Positions 28,781-37,219 of a stretch of DNA of 64,000 nt are shown here, in pieces. Each line of letters begins with the position of its first letter. Position 1 is the stretch's first letter. The notes below the pieces were generated by a model. The model saw nothing but the letters and a program-made list of their open reading frames with translations. It searched no databases and was not told the origin of the DNA. Origin of the DNA: Paracoccus sp. TOH (GTDB lineage: Bacteria > Pseudomonadota > Alphaproteobacteria > Rhodobacterales > Rhodobacteraceae). The stretch is taken from NCBI RefSeq assembly GCF_030388245.1, contig NZ_CP098360.1:354001-418000 (forward strand). The letters run 5' to 3'. The position numbers were made by a program, and so were the translations under genes.

Positions 28781-30523
28781 ATGGCTTCGCCGCCGATGCG
28801 ACATGACGGCCGAAAAGAGCTTGCCTCCGCGCGCGGCAGGGCATGGCAGCTCTATGCCTTCGTCGGGCTGTTTTCATTCGCGGTGAACACGCTGATGCTG
28901 ACCGGGCCGCTGTTCATGATGCAGGTCTATGACCGCGTGCTGGCCAGCCGCTCGGTCGAGACGCTGACGGCGCTGTTCCTGCTGGTGGTGTTCCTGTTCG
29001 CGATGATGGGCGTGCTGGACCTGGCGCGCAACCGCATCATGGCCCGCGTCGCCGCCCGCTTCCAGGAACGGATGGAGGGGCGGGTCTTCACCTCCGGGCT
29101 GCAGGACGGCCAGGCGGCGGGTTCGGACCTGGTGGTGCGCGGCGGCATGCGCGACCTCGAGGCGGTGCAGCGGCTGATCGGCTCGCCGGTGCTGATGGCG
29201 ATTTTCGACCTGCCCTGGGCGCCCTTCTTCCTGGCCGCGGTCTTCATCTTCCACCCGCTGCTTGGCGCGGTCGCCACGGCGGGCCTGCTGGTGCTGGTGA
29301 TCGCCACGGTGCTGAACCAGTGGCTCAGCCGCGATTCGCTGCAGCAGGCCGCCATCGCCGGCCAGTCGGCCGAACGCATGTCCGACCTCTACCGCGACGA
29401 GGGTGAGCTGATCGGCTCGCTCGGCATGCGGGCCGCGGCCTTCCACCGCTGGCAAGAGGCCCGCGACCGCGCGACCGAGGCGACGATGCGCGGCAATGAC
29501 CGCGCCACCAGCTTCACGGTGTTTTCCCGCACCTTCCGGCTGTTCCTGCAAAGCGCGCTGCTGGCCGCCGGCGCCTGGCTGGTGCTGCGGCAGGAGGTGA
29601 CGCCCGGCGCCATGATCGCCTCGTCGATCCTGATGGGCCGGGCGCTGGCGCCGATCGAACAGGTGGTCGGCGGCTGGGCCATCGTCCAGCGCGCGCAGGA
29701 CGGTTGGAAACGCCTGTCGGACCTTCTGGCGCGCCGGCCGCCGCCGACCGCCCGCACCCCCCTGCCCCGCCCCGACGCCCAGCTCGAGGTGCGCAACCTG
29801 ACCGTGGTGCCGCCCGGCCAGGGCGTGGCGACGCTGCGCGGCGTCAGCTTCGATCTGAACCCCGGCCAGGCCCTGGGGGTGATCGGCCCCTCGGGCGCCG
29901 GCAAGACCACGCTGGCGCGGGCGCTGATCAGCGCCTGGCCCATCGCCGGCGGCTCGATCCGGCTGGCCGGGGCGACGCTGGACCAATACGACCCGGACGT
30001 GCTGGGCGGGCTGATCGGCTACCTGCCGCAGCAGGTCACCCTGTTCGATGGCACCATCGCCGAGAACATCGCCCGGCTCTCGCCCGAACCCGATCCGCAG
30101 CGCGTCGTCGCCGCGGCCACCGCGGCGGCCGCGCATCGCATGATCCTGGACCTGCCGCAGGGCTACGACACGCCCGTCACCCAGACCGGCGGCCGGCTGT
30201 CGGGCGGGCAGATCCAACGCATCGGCCTGGCCCGGGCGCTCTATGCCGATCCGGCGATCTTCGTGCTGGACGAGCCGAACTCGAATCTCGACAACGAGGG
30301 CTCGACGGCGCTGAACATCGCCATCCGCAACATCAAGGCGCGCGGCGGCGCGATCATCATCATGGCGCATCGCCCGGCAGCGATCACCGAATGCGAAATG
30401 CTGTTGGTGCTCGACCAAGGCATGCGCCGCGCCTTCGGCCCGCGCGACGAGGTGCTGAAATCGCTGGTCAAGAATGCCGACCAGATCGTCCGTGCGCAGG
30501 GCCATGGCGGAGGCGTCACATGA
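28781..30523 (+). CDS. Type I secretion system permease/ATPase (PrtD-like)
   Basis: A 580-residue half-size ABC exporter that powers type I secretion. The N-terminal half has six expected membrane helices, starting with LYAFVGLFSFAVNTLMLTG near residue 30. The ATPase half has Walker A GPSGAGKT, the Q-loop region YLPQQVTLFDGTIAENI, signature LSGGQIQR, and Walker B IFVLDEP. No N-terminal peptidase-like domain is present, matching the PrtD/AprD type. The ATG at 28781 is placed eight bases after GAGGAAAGGA; an ATG at 28763 is an alternative. The HlyD-type adaptor follows with a four-base overlap. No RTX substrate gene or TolC lies in the window. Confidence 0.93.
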   Translation: MASPPMRHDGRKELASARGRAWQLYAFVGLFSFAVNTLMLTGPLFMMQVYDRVLASRSVETLTALFLLVVFLFAMMGVLDLARNRIMARVAARFQERMEGRVFTSGLQDGQAAGSDLVVRGGMRDLEAVQRLIGSPVLMAIFDLPWAPFFLAAVFIFHPLLGAVATAGLLVLVIATVLNQWLSRDSLQQAAIAGQSAERMSDLYRDEGELIGSLGMRAAAFHRWQEARDRATEATMRGNDRATSFTVFSRTFRLFLQSALLAAGAWLVLRQEVTPGAMIASSILMGRALAPIEQVVGGWAIVQRAQDGWKRLSDLLARRPPPTARTPLPRPDAQLEVRNLTVVPPGQGVATLRGVSFDLNPGQALGVIGPSGAGKTTLARALISAWPIAGGSIRLAGATLDQYDPDVLGGLIGYLPQQVTLFDGTIAENIARLSPEPDPQRVVAAATAAAAHRMILDLPQGYDTPVTQTGGRLSGGQIQRIGLARALYADPAIFVLDEPNSNLDNEGSTALNIAIRNIKARGGAIIIMAHRPAAITECEMLLVLDQGMRRAFGPRDEVLKSLVKNADQIVRAQGHGGGVT

Positions 30524-31950
30524 GCGATCCAGGCAATATCGGCCGCGCGCCGGTCGAAAAGCTGTCGGCGACGCCCGCCGACCCCGCGGGCCCGCTCCCG
30601 CATTTCCGCGCCCGCCGCGCCGAACTGCCGCATCCGCCGCCGCCGCCCCCGCCCAGACGCCCGGAATGGTCGGCCCGCGGCTCGGTGCTGCTGGGAATGG
30701 TCGCGCTGCTGGTCATGCTTGGCGGCTTCGGCCTCTGGGCTTGGACCGCGCGCATCGCCGGGGCGGTGGTCGCGCCCGGCCAGGTCGAGGTCGAACAGCG
30801 CCGCCAGGTCGTCCAGCATCCCGATGGCGGCGTGGTGGCCGAGATCCTGATCCATGACGGCCAGGCGGTGACGGCCGGCCAGCCGCTGATCCGCCTGGAC
30901 GGCGCGCTGCTGAACACCGAGCTTGCCATCGTCGAGGGCCAGTATTTCGAGATCCTGGCCCGCCGCGGCCGGCTCGAGGCGGAACGCGCCGACCGCAAGG
31001 AGATCGCCTTTCCCGACCCGCTGATCGAGGCGGCGGCGACCCGGCCCGAGCTGAAGGCGTTGATGGACGGGCAGGAAAGCCTGTTCCGGGCGCGGCTGGA
31101 CACGCTCAACCAATCGCTCGGCCAGCTTGCCAAGCAATCCGAACAGGTGCAGTCGCAGATCGGCGGCATCGACGCCCAAAGCGACGCCCTGCAAAAGCAG
31201 CGCGACTTCATCGCCGAGGAACTGCGCGACCAGCGCTCGCTCTTGGAAAAGGGCCTGGCGCAGGCGCCGCGCGTGCTGGCCCTGGAACGCGAGGCCGCGC
31301 GGCTGGACGGGCTTCTGGGCGAAACCACCGCCACCCGCGCCCGCGCGGTGACGCAATTGGCCGAGATCGACCTGTCGCGGCTGGAAAAGACCGCCACCCA
31401 CCGCGAAGCCGCCGAGACCGAGCTGCGCGACCTTGGCTATCGCGAGCTGGAACTGGCCGAGCGCCGCCGCTCGCTGACCGAGCAGATCACCCGGCTGGAG
31501 GTCCGCGCCCCGGTCTCGGGCGTGGTGCAGGAATTGCAGGTGACCACGCCCCGCGCCGTCATCCGTCCGGCCGACCCGATCCTGTACATCATCCCGCAGG
31601 ACCGGCCGCTGGTCGTCGCCGCCCGCATCGCCACCATCAATGTCGACGAGGTGCATCCGGGGCAGGAGGTGGTGCTGCGCTTCTCGTCCTTCTCGTCGCG
31701 CACCACGCCCGAAATCGACGGGGTGCTGAGCCGGGTCTCGCCCGACACGCTGGTCGACCAGGCCACGCATATCCCCTATTACCGCGCCGAGGTGACGATC
31801 CCGCCCGAGCAGGTGGAAAAGCTCAAAGGGCTGGAACTGGTGCCCGGCATGCCGGTCGAGGTCTATGTCCAGACCGGCGAGCGCAGCCCCCTGGCCTATC
31901 TGGTCAAGCCGCTGAGCGACTATTTCACCCGCGCCTTCCGCGAGAACTGA
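30520..31950 (+). CDS. HlyD-family type I secretion periplasmic adaptor
   Basis: A 476-residue membrane-fusion protein linking the inner-membrane ABC exporter to an outer-membrane channel. A proline-rich cytoplasmic start (HPPPPPPPRRPEW) precedes one membrane helix (about 56-78). A biotinyl-lipoyl-like half follows (VVAPGQVEVEQRRQVVQHPDGGVV), then a long coiled coil rich in Gln, Glu and Leu (about 170-320). The second lipoyl half reads VRAPVSGVVQEL, and the HlyD family C-terminus includes GMPVEVYVQTGERS. Its ATG overlaps the ATPase stop in ATGA. The pair forms an orphan secretion unit whose substrate must be encoded elsewhere. Confidence 0.93.
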   Translation: MSDPGNIGRAPVEKLSATPADPAGPLPHFRARRAELPHPPPPPPPRRPEWSARGSVLLGMVALLVMLGGFGLWAWTARIAGAVVAPGQVEVEQRRQVVQHPDGGVVAEILIHDGQAVTAGQPLIRLDGALLNTELAIVEGQYFEILARRGRLEAERADRKEIAFPDPLIEAAATRPELKALMDGQESLFRARLDTLNQSLGQLAKQSEQVQSQIGGIDAQSDALQKQRDFIAEELRDQRSLLEKGLAQAPRVLALEREAARLDGLLGETTATRARAVTQLAEIDLSRLEKTATHREAAETELRDLGYRELELAERRRSLTEQITRLEVRAPVSGVVQELQVTTPRAVIRPADPILYIIPQDRPLVVAARIATINVDEVHPGQEVVLRFSSFSSRTTPEIDGVLSRVSPDTLVDQATHIPYYRAEVTIPPEQVEKLKGLELVPGMPVEVYVQTGERSPLAYLVKPLSDYFTRAFREN

Positions 31951-31968
31951 AACCGCGCCGCGCCGGCT

Positions 31969-32040
31969 TTCTCGGTTTCCGAAATACCCTGGGGGAGTCG
32001 TGCATCCGCACGACGGGGGCAAAGCCCCCACTCCCCGGAG
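31969..32040 (+). repeat. Intergenic repeat element, copy C with two hairpins
   Basis: The core TTTCTCGGTTTCCGAAATACCC is followed by two hairpins: GTCGTGC (31997-32003) with GCACGAC (32008-32014), then GGGGGC (32015-32020) with GCCCCC (32024-32029). It lies between the convergent HlyD-type and argF genes. The rest of the gap up to 32150 is GC-rich with nothing further recognised. Confidence 0.7.
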
Positions 32041-32150
32041 GGGCCCGGCGCCCGGGCCGGGCAGGTCTCTCCCCTCCCGGCCAGCCCGCCCGCAGCGGCA
32101 GCCGCGCCGCTTGTCGTCAACGCCGGATCACCGCCAGGGCCGCGGCCCCC

Positions 32151-33077
32151 TCAGACGCCCAGGCACCAGCGCATGATCGCCTTCTGCGCGTGCAGCCGGT
32201 TCTCGGCCTCGTCGAAGATGACCGAGTTCGGGCCATCCATCACCGCGCTCGTCACCTCGTCGTCGCGATGCGCCGGCAGGCAATGCATGAACAGCGCGTC
32301 GGGCCGGGCCCCCGCCATCAGCGCCTCGTTCACCTGATAGCCGCGCAGCTGGTTGTGCCGCCGCTCGCGCGCCGATTGCGGGTCGTGCATCGACACCCAG
32401 GTATCGGTCACCACCAGATCGGCGCCCTCGACCGCCTTGGCCGGGTCGCGCTCGATCCGCACCTGCACGCCCTGGGCACGGGCGAATTCCACCGCCTCGC
32501 GCTCGGGGTCCAGCGTGGCCGGGCCGGTAAAGGTGAAGTCATAGCCGAACTGCCCGGCGGCATGGATCATCGAGCAGCAGACATTGTTGCCGTCGCCCGA
32601 CCAGACCACCTTCTTGCCGGCGATGGGACCGCGATGCTCCTCGAAGGTCATCACATCGGCCATGATCTGGCAGGGATGGGTGCGGTTGGTCAGGCCATTG
32701 ATGACCGGGACCGTGGCATATTCGGCCATTTCCTGCAGCGTCGCCTCCTCGAAGGTGCGGATCATGATCAGATCGACATAGCGCGACAGCACCCGCGCGG
32801 TGTCGGCGATGGTCTCGCCATGCCCCAGCTGCATCTCCTTGCCCGACAGCACCATGGTCTGCCCGCCCATCTGCCGCACGCCCAGGTCGAAGCTGACCCG
32901 GGTCCGGGTCGAGGGTTTTTCGAAGATCAGCGCCACCATGCGGTTCTTCAGCGGCAGGTCGGCATCGGGCGTGCCTTTGGGCTGGCCGTTGCGGGCATCC
33001 TTCATCCGCCGCGCGGTGTCGATCATGCCGCGCAGATCTGCCTTGTCGGTGGTATGGATGTCGAGGAAACTGTTCAT
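32151..33077 (-). CDS. argF: ArgF, ornithine carbamoyltransferase
   Basis: A 308-residue enzyme that joins ornithine and carbamoyl phosphate to give citrulline in arginine synthesis. The carbamoyl-phosphate motif is [16 protein letters not shown] holds the next conserved site, and HCLPAHR with its catalytic Cys is near the C-terminus; VVTDTWVSM binds ornithine. The ATG at 33077 (MNSFLDIHT) matches the family start; an upstream TTG at 33107 is less likely. It is last in argD, GNAT, argF on the minus strand, 97 bases after the acetyltransferase. Catabolic carbamoyltransferases are related, but the argD neighbour favours biosynthesis. Confidence 0.96.
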   Translation of the reverse strand: MNSFLDIHTTDKADLRGMIDTARRMKDARNGQPKGTPDADLPLKNRMVALIFEKPSTRTRVSFDLGVRQMGGQTMVLSGKEMQLGHGETIADTARVLSRYVDLIMIRTFEEATLQEMAEYATVPVINGLTNRTHPCQIMADVMTFEEHRGPIAGKKVVWSGDGNNVCCSMIHAAGQFGYDFTFTGPATLDPEREAVEFARAQGVQVRIERDPAKAVEGADLVVTDTWVSMHDPQSARERRHNQLRGYQVNEALMAGARPDALFMHCLPAHRDDEVTSAVMDGPNSVIFDEAENRLHAQKAIMRWCLGV

Positions 33078-33174
33078 CTGTGACTGTCTTTCGGATTGAT
33101 CCGGCAAGCAAGCCGCTTTGCCGAAGGGAGGTCAAGGCCCAAGGCCCGGTATCGCGGCAGAATTCGACGCAGCC

Positions 33175-33651
33175 TCATCGGTGCCGGGTCATGACGCGGG
33201 CCAGGGTCCCGTCCTCGGTGGGGCGCAGCTCCTCGCCGCGAAAGCCAGCCTTCCGATAGGCTCGGATCGCGCGCAGGTTGCCGGGTTCGGGGTCGATGAC
33301 CAGGATCGACGCCTCGGCCAGCAGCCGGTCGCCCAAGGCGCGCAACCAGGCGCCGCCATGGCCGAAACCCTCGGGTCCGGAAAAACAGTCGATCGCCAGC
33401 GCGTCAGTCGGCAGGCCGGCGAAATGCGGCGCGCCCCAGTGATGCGCCGGGTAGAATTGCGCATAGGCGATGGCCGTGCCGTTCAACAACACCAGCCATT
33501 GCCGCATCGCCGGCTCGTCCAGGTCCTCCTCGATCCCGGCCAGTTGCGCCTCGGCGCCGCGCCACCAGCGCGCCACCTCGGGCAGGTGCAGCCAATCCGC
33601 CAGCAGGGGCAGATCGGCGTGCGTCACCGGCCGGAAGCCGAACCTATCCAT
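33175..33651 (-). CDS. GNAT-family acetyltransferase (AAC(6')-like) inside the argD-argF cluster
   Basis: A 158-residue acetyltransferase resembling the aminoglycoside 6'-acetyltransferase/siderophore-acyltransferase branch of the GNAT fold. The start FRPVTHADLPLLADWLHLP with VARWW is typical, GFGHGGAWL is the acetyl-CoA loop, and VIDPEPGNLRAIRAYRKAGF is motif B. The ATG at 33651 overlaps the argD stop by eight bases, so it is translationally tied to argD. Placement between two arginine genes suggests an amino-acid-related substrate, but the sequence alone does not show one; drug modification is also possible. The overlap makes a chance insertion unlikely. Confidence 0.82.
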   Translation of the reverse strand: MDRFGFRPVTHADLPLLADWLHLPEVARWWRGAEAQLAGIEEDLDEPAMRQWLVLLNGTAIAYAQFYPAHHWGAPHFAGLPTDALAIDCFSGPEGFGHGGAWLRALGDRLLAEASILVIDPEPGNLRAIRAYRKAGFRGEELRPTEDGTLARVMTRHR

Positions 33652-34816
33652 CCAGCCTGCCGGCCGCCCGGTCGAGCCGCGCGACCGCCTCGGCGATCTC
33701 CTCATCCGAGATGGTCAGCGGCGGCAGCAGCCGCAGCGTGTCGTCCGCCGCCGCCACGGTCAGGAGATGCTCGGCATAGCCGGCCTTGACCACCTCGCCC
33801 GGCGCGACCTTGCATTTCAGCCCCAGCATCAGCCCCTGGCCGCGCACGAAGTCGAAGACATCGGGATGCGCCGCCACCAGCCCCTCGAGCTTCTGGCGCA
33901 ACAGCGCCGCCTTGCGATTCACCTCGGCCAGGAATTCCGGCGCCGCGATGATCTGCATCACCCTGGCACCCACCGCGCAGGCCAAGGGGTTGCCGCCATA
34001 GGTCGAGCCATGCGTGCCGACCGCCATGCCGGCGGCCGCCTTTTCCGTGGCCAGCACCGCGCCCAGCGGGAAGCCGCCGCCGATGCCCTTGGCGACCATC
34101 ATGATGTCGGGGGCGATGCCGGCATATTCATGGGCGAACAGCTTGCCGGTGCGGCCCATGCCGGACTGCACCTCGTCCAGCACCATCAGCGCGCCGGTCC
34201 GGTCGCAAAGCTCGCGGATCAGGCGCAGGTCGGCATCGGGCAGCGGGCGGATGCCGCCCTCGCCCTGCACCGGTTCCAGCATGACGGCGGCGGTGCGGTC
34301 GGAAATCGCCGCCTTCAGCGCCTCCATGTCGCCCCAGGGCAATTGCCGGAAGCCGGGCATCAGCGGGCCGAAGCCCTTGACCATCTTGTCCGAACCCGCC
34401 GCCGCGATGGCGCCGGTCGAGCGGCCGTGGAAGGCACCCTCGAAGGTCAGGATCTCGTTGCGGTCCGGATCGCCCGCCTCGTGCCAATATTTGCGCACCA
34501 TCTTGATCGCCAGTTCCGCGGCCTCGGTGCCGGAATTGGTGATGAAGGCGGTGTCGGCGAAGGTATGCTCGATCAGCAGATCCGCCAGCTTCTCCTGCTC
34601 GGGGATCTGGTAGAGGTTCGAGACATGCCAAATCCGGTTCGCCTGCTCGGTCAGCGTGGCGACCAGATCGGGGTTGGCATGGCCCAGCGCGTTCACGGCG
34701 ATGCCGGCGCCCAGGTCCAGGTATCGCGTCCCGTCCGTCGCGATGGCCCAGGAGCCCTCGCCCCGCTCGAAGGCGATGGGCGCGCGGTTATAGGTCGGCA
34801 GGACGTGCGAAATCAT
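33644..34816 (-). CDS. argD: ArgD, acetylornithine aminotransferase
   Basis: A 390-residue class III PLP aminotransferase that makes N-acetylornithine in arginine synthesis and can also serve in the lysine pathway. The PLP lysine is in MMVAKGIGGGFPLGA, preceded by the Asp of MVLDEVQSGMGRTG. SGTEAAELAIKM and FEGAFHGRSTGA are family segments. ATG at 34816. It leads argD, GNAT, argF. The 209-base gap upstream holds a perfect palindrome at 34893-34909 and a small tandem duplication. Succinylornithine or ornithine aminotransferase activity cannot be excluded, but linkage to argF supports ArgD. Confidence 0.95.
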   Translation of the reverse strand: MISHVLPTYNRAPIAFERGEGSWAIATDGTRYLDLGAGIAVNALGHANPDLVATLTEQANRIWHVSNLYQIPEQEKLADLLIEHTFADTAFITNSGTEAAELAIKMVRKYWHEAGDPDRNEILTFEGAFHGRSTGAIAAAGSDKMVKGFGPLMPGFRQLPWGDMEALKAAISDRTAAVMLEPVQGEGGIRPLPDADLRLIRELCDRTGALMVLDEVQSGMGRTGKLFAHEYAGIAPDIMMVAKGIGGGFPLGAVLATEKAAAGMAVGTHGSTYGGNPLACAVGARVMQIIAAPEFLAEVNRKAALLRQKLEGLVAAHPDVFDFVRGQGLMLGLKCKVAPGEVVKAGYAEHLLTVAAADDTLRLLPPLTISDEEIAEAVARLDRAAGRLDG

Positions 34817-34892
34817 GGAGTTACCCTCTCTGGGAACGGCCGCGTGGCGGCACCATGGCTGACGAAAAGACGGGAAGGCAGGCGGGATCGGT

Positions 34893-34909
34893 CGTTGACG
34901 GCGTCAACG
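34893..34909. promoter_or_regulatory. Perfect palindrome upstream of argD (possible operator)
   Basis: CGTTGAC at 34893-34899, spacer GGC, and GTCAACG at 34903-34909 form a perfect 7-3-7 palindrome. It lies 77 bases upstream of the argD start and contains a TTGAC that could be a minus-35 element. A repressor site is plausible; the regulator is unknown. Confidence 0.4.
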
Positions 34910-34981
34910 TCGGGGACGGGCGATATGGACGGTCCGCGTGATCATGGCCCGTCGCATAGCGCGGAAGCGCGGCCGGCGCAA

Positions 34982-35010
34982 CGGTCATTTCTGCGGTCAT
35001 TTCTGCGGTC
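34982..35010. repeat. Tandem 12-base duplication
   Basis: CGGTCATTTCTG occurs at 34982-34993 and 34994-35005, followed by a partial third copy CGGTC. It lies between the ABC-2 permease stop (35026) and argD. It looks like a recent slippage duplication. Confidence 0.85.
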
Positions 35011-35025
35011 CGAGCGGCAGCCATT

Positions 35026-35847
35026 TCAGGGCTTCATCCGATAGCCGGTGGCCAGCCAGCGCCAGGCGGTGAACAGGACCAGCGCCACCGTCAGCGCGCA
35101 GACCACCAGCCCGTGCAGCGCCGGCGCGTCGGAAACCCCGGCGATGCCGTAACGGGCGCCGTCGATCAGATAGAAGATCGGGTTCCAATGCGCCAGCGCC
35201 CGGAACGGCTCGGGCAGCGCCTCGACGGAATAGAAGGTGCCCGACAGGAAGGACAGCGGCGTCACGATGAAGTTGGTGATCACCGCCATCTGGTCGAATT
35301 TCTGCGCCACGATCCCGGCCAGCAGCCCCAGCCCGCCCATCAGAAGCGCCCCCAGCACCACGAAAGCCAGCGTCCAGGCCGGATGCGCCACCCCCTGGCC
35401 CAGGACCAGCGCCATGCCCGTGGCGATGGCGGCGGCGACGATCAGCGCCCGCGCCACGGCGCCGATCAGATAGCCGGCCAGGATCTCGGCCGCCGACAGG
35501 GGCGGCATCAGCGTGTCGACGATATTGCCCTGCATCTTGGCCGAGATGATGCTGGACGAGGTGTTGGCAAAGGCGTTCTGGATCACTGTCATCATCAGGA
35601 TGCCCGGCCCCAGGAAGGCCAGGTAGGGCAAGCCCATCACCTCGCCCCGGCTGCGCCCCAGCGCCAGGGCGAAGACGATCACGAACAGCGCCGAGGTCAT
35701 CAGCGGCGCGAAAATGGTCTGCTGCCAGACGCTCATGAAGCGCATGATCTCGCGCCGGCTGAGCGTATAGAGGCCCAGCCAGTTCATCCGGCCAAAGCGG
35801 CGCACGCCCATCTGGCGGAATCCGGGACTGGTCGGGGTCTGTCGCAT
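35026..35847 (-). CDS. ABC-2 type permease without an adjacent ATPase
   Basis: A 273-residue inner-membrane exporter subunit of the ABC-2 family. About six membrane helices are expected, starting near ALFVIVFALALG (around residue 53). The family signature region TPLSFLSGTFYSVEALP and the following NPIFYLIDGARYG are present. The start ATG at 35847 has AAGGAGC upstream. No ATPase gene is next to it: the neighbours are gcrA (divergent) and argD (downstream, same strand). It must use an ATPase encoded elsewhere or have lost its partner. It is distinct in sequence from the complete exporter at 4.5-6.2 kb. Confidence 0.9.
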   Translation of the reverse strand: MRQTPTSPGFRQMGVRRFGRMNWLGLYTLSRREIMRFMSVWQQTIFAPLMTSALFVIVFALALGRSRGEVMGLPYLAFLGPGILMMTVIQNAFANTSSSIISAKMQGNIVDTLMPPLSAAEILAGYLIGAVARALIVAAAIATGMALVLGQGVAHPAWTLAFVVLGALLMGGLGLLAGIVAQKFDQMAVITNFIVTPLSFLSGTFYSVEALPEPFRALAHWNPIFYLIDGARYGIAGVSDAPALHGLVVCALTVALVLFTAWRWLATGYRMKP

Positions 35848-35977
35848 CGGCGCTCCTTGAATTTGCGGGCTCGGACGGGTAAATCTGGCTATCCCCGGAT
35901 TTAAGGCCGGGTCTAGCGGAATTGAAGCCACGAACACGAAGGGCACCGGAACCAAGCCGGTGCAGGAAAGGCAAGAC

Positions 35978-36592
35978 ATGTCCTGGACGGACGAGCGCGT
36001 CGAGACGCTGAAACGCATGTGGGCCGAGGGCCAGTCGGCCAGCCAGATCGCCAAGGAACTTGGCGGCGTGACCCGCAACGCGGTGATCGGCAAGGTTCAC
36101 CGCCTTGGCCTGTCGAATCGCAGCGAGGAGGGCGAGGCCGCGCCGGCCGCGGCCCCGGTCGCAGAAGCCCGGCCCGCCGCCCCGGCGGCCGCACCGCCGC
36201 CCGAGCCGAAGCCGGCCGCAGCCGCCGCGCCGGCGCCGCAACCCAAACCCGCGGCGGCCCCCGAGCCCGCCCCGGAACCGGCAGCGGCGGCGCCGCAGCC
36301 CAGCTTCAACCGCCGGTCCATCGTGCCGGCCGGCCAGCCGCTGCCGCCGCAGCCCTCGGCCAATGAGATCAGCCCCGAGGCGCTGGCCTCGGTCCGCGAG
36401 GTCGAGAAGCGCGCCCGCAAGCTGACGCTGATGGAACTGACCGAGCGCACCTGCAAATGGCCGATCGGCGACCCGGCGACCGACAAGTTCTGGTTCTGCG
36501 GCCTGCCGTCGGCCCCCGGCAAACCCTATTGCGAGGCGCATGTCGGCGTGGCCTTCCAGCCGATGAGCTCGCGCCGCGACCGCCGTCGCTGA
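35978..36592 (+). CDS. gcrA: GcrA, cell-cycle transcription regulator
   Basis: A 204-residue alphaproteobacterial regulator that works with sigma70 RNA polymerase at promoters carrying methylated GANTC sites. The N-terminal DNA-binding domain is typical: [27 protein letters not shown] and [17 protein letters not shown] (residues 1-50). An Ala/Pro-rich linker (about 55-115) follows, then the C-terminal polymerase-contact region with CKWPIGDP and the conserved Cys pair in FCG...YCEAH. The ATG at 35978 follows GGAAAGG; an earlier in-frame start adds six residues. The methylase partner ccrM lies at 46.9 kb in the same window. A nudix gene follows after one base. Confidence 0.96.
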   Translation: MSWTDERVETLKRMWAEGQSASQIAKELGGVTRNAVIGKVHRLGLSNRSEEGEAAPAAAPVAEARPAAPAAAPPPEPKPAAAAAPAPQPKPAAAPEPAPEPAAAAPQPSFNRRSIVPAGQPLPPQPSANEISPEALASVREVEKRARKLTLMELTERTCKWPIGDPATDKFWFCGLPSAPGKPYCEAHVGVAFQPMSSRRDRRR

Positions 36593-36593
36593 G

Positions 36594-37034
36594 GTGGGAT
36601 TCCCCCGGCTTGCCGCGCTGGCCGTGACGCTGGACGGCTCGGGCGACATGACCCGCGTGCTGCTGGTGCAACGCCGCAACCCTCCCGATGCCGGGCTTTG
36701 GGGTTTCCCCGGCGGCCATGTCGAGCCGGGCGAGACGGCGCTGCAGGCCGCCGCCCGCGAACTGGCCGAGGAAACCGGCGTCATCGCCCGGCCAAGGGCC
36801 TATATCGACAATATCGACGTGATCGAGTGCGGGCCGGACGGCGCCCTGCGCTTTCACTTCCTGCTGGCCGCGGTGCGCTGCGATTATGTCTCGGGCGTGC
36901 CGGCGGCGGCGGATGACGCGCTGGACGCGCGCTGGGTTCCGGTCGCCGAGATCCGCCGCGCCGCCCTGCCGCTCAGCGCCCGGGTGGCGGACACGGTGGC
37001 CAGGGCGTTGCTGCTGGAACGGCTGGGCGACTGA
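36594..37034 (+). CDS. NUDIX hydrolase (ADP-ribose pyrophosphatase-like)
   Basis: A 146-residue NUDIX enzyme that hydrolyses a nucleoside diphosphate linked to another moiety. The full Nudix box is visible as [24 protein letters not shown] (about residues 40-63), matching Gx5Ex7REUxEExGU. The start is a GTG at 36594, one base after the gcrA stop, so the gene is co-transcribed and probably coupled with gcrA. Residues before the box ([19 protein letters not shown]) are typical of MutT/NudF-like housecleaning enzymes. The substrate (oxidised nucleotide, ADP-ribose or other) cannot be read from the sequence. Confidence 0.88.
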   Translation: MGFPRLAALAVTLDGSGDMTRVLLVQRRNPPDAGLWGFPGGHVEPGETALQAAARELAEETGVIARPRAYIDNIDVIECGPDGALRFHFLLAAVRCDYVSGVPAAADDALDARWVPVAEIRRAALPLSARVADTVARALLLERLGD

Positions 37035-37073
37035 CCGCCCTTCGGAGACGAGCAGGCGACGCCGACGGCACCT

Positions 37074-37108
37074 CGATACTGCATCCCGATACTGCATCCC
37101 GATACTGC
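37074..37108. repeat. 13-base tandem repeat upstream of metG
   Basis: CGATACTGCATCC occurs at 37074-37086 and 37087-37099, with a third partial copy CGATACTGC at 37100-37108. It lies in the 185-base gap between the nudix gene and metG, about 110 bases upstream of the metG start. Confidence 0.9.
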
Positions 37109-37219
37109 GGCCCGCCATGACGGTCGACGTGGCCTGCGTCTGGATCGGCGGCCTATGGACGCTGGCCTTCACCCGATCCGATGGCTAAATACGGGCGACG
37201 AACCTTACAGGATCCGCAT

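Noticed and set aside
28640..32040. Full RTX toxin secretion locus
   Set aside because: Only the ATPase and HlyD adaptor are present; no RTX repeat protein or TolC gene is seen in the window.
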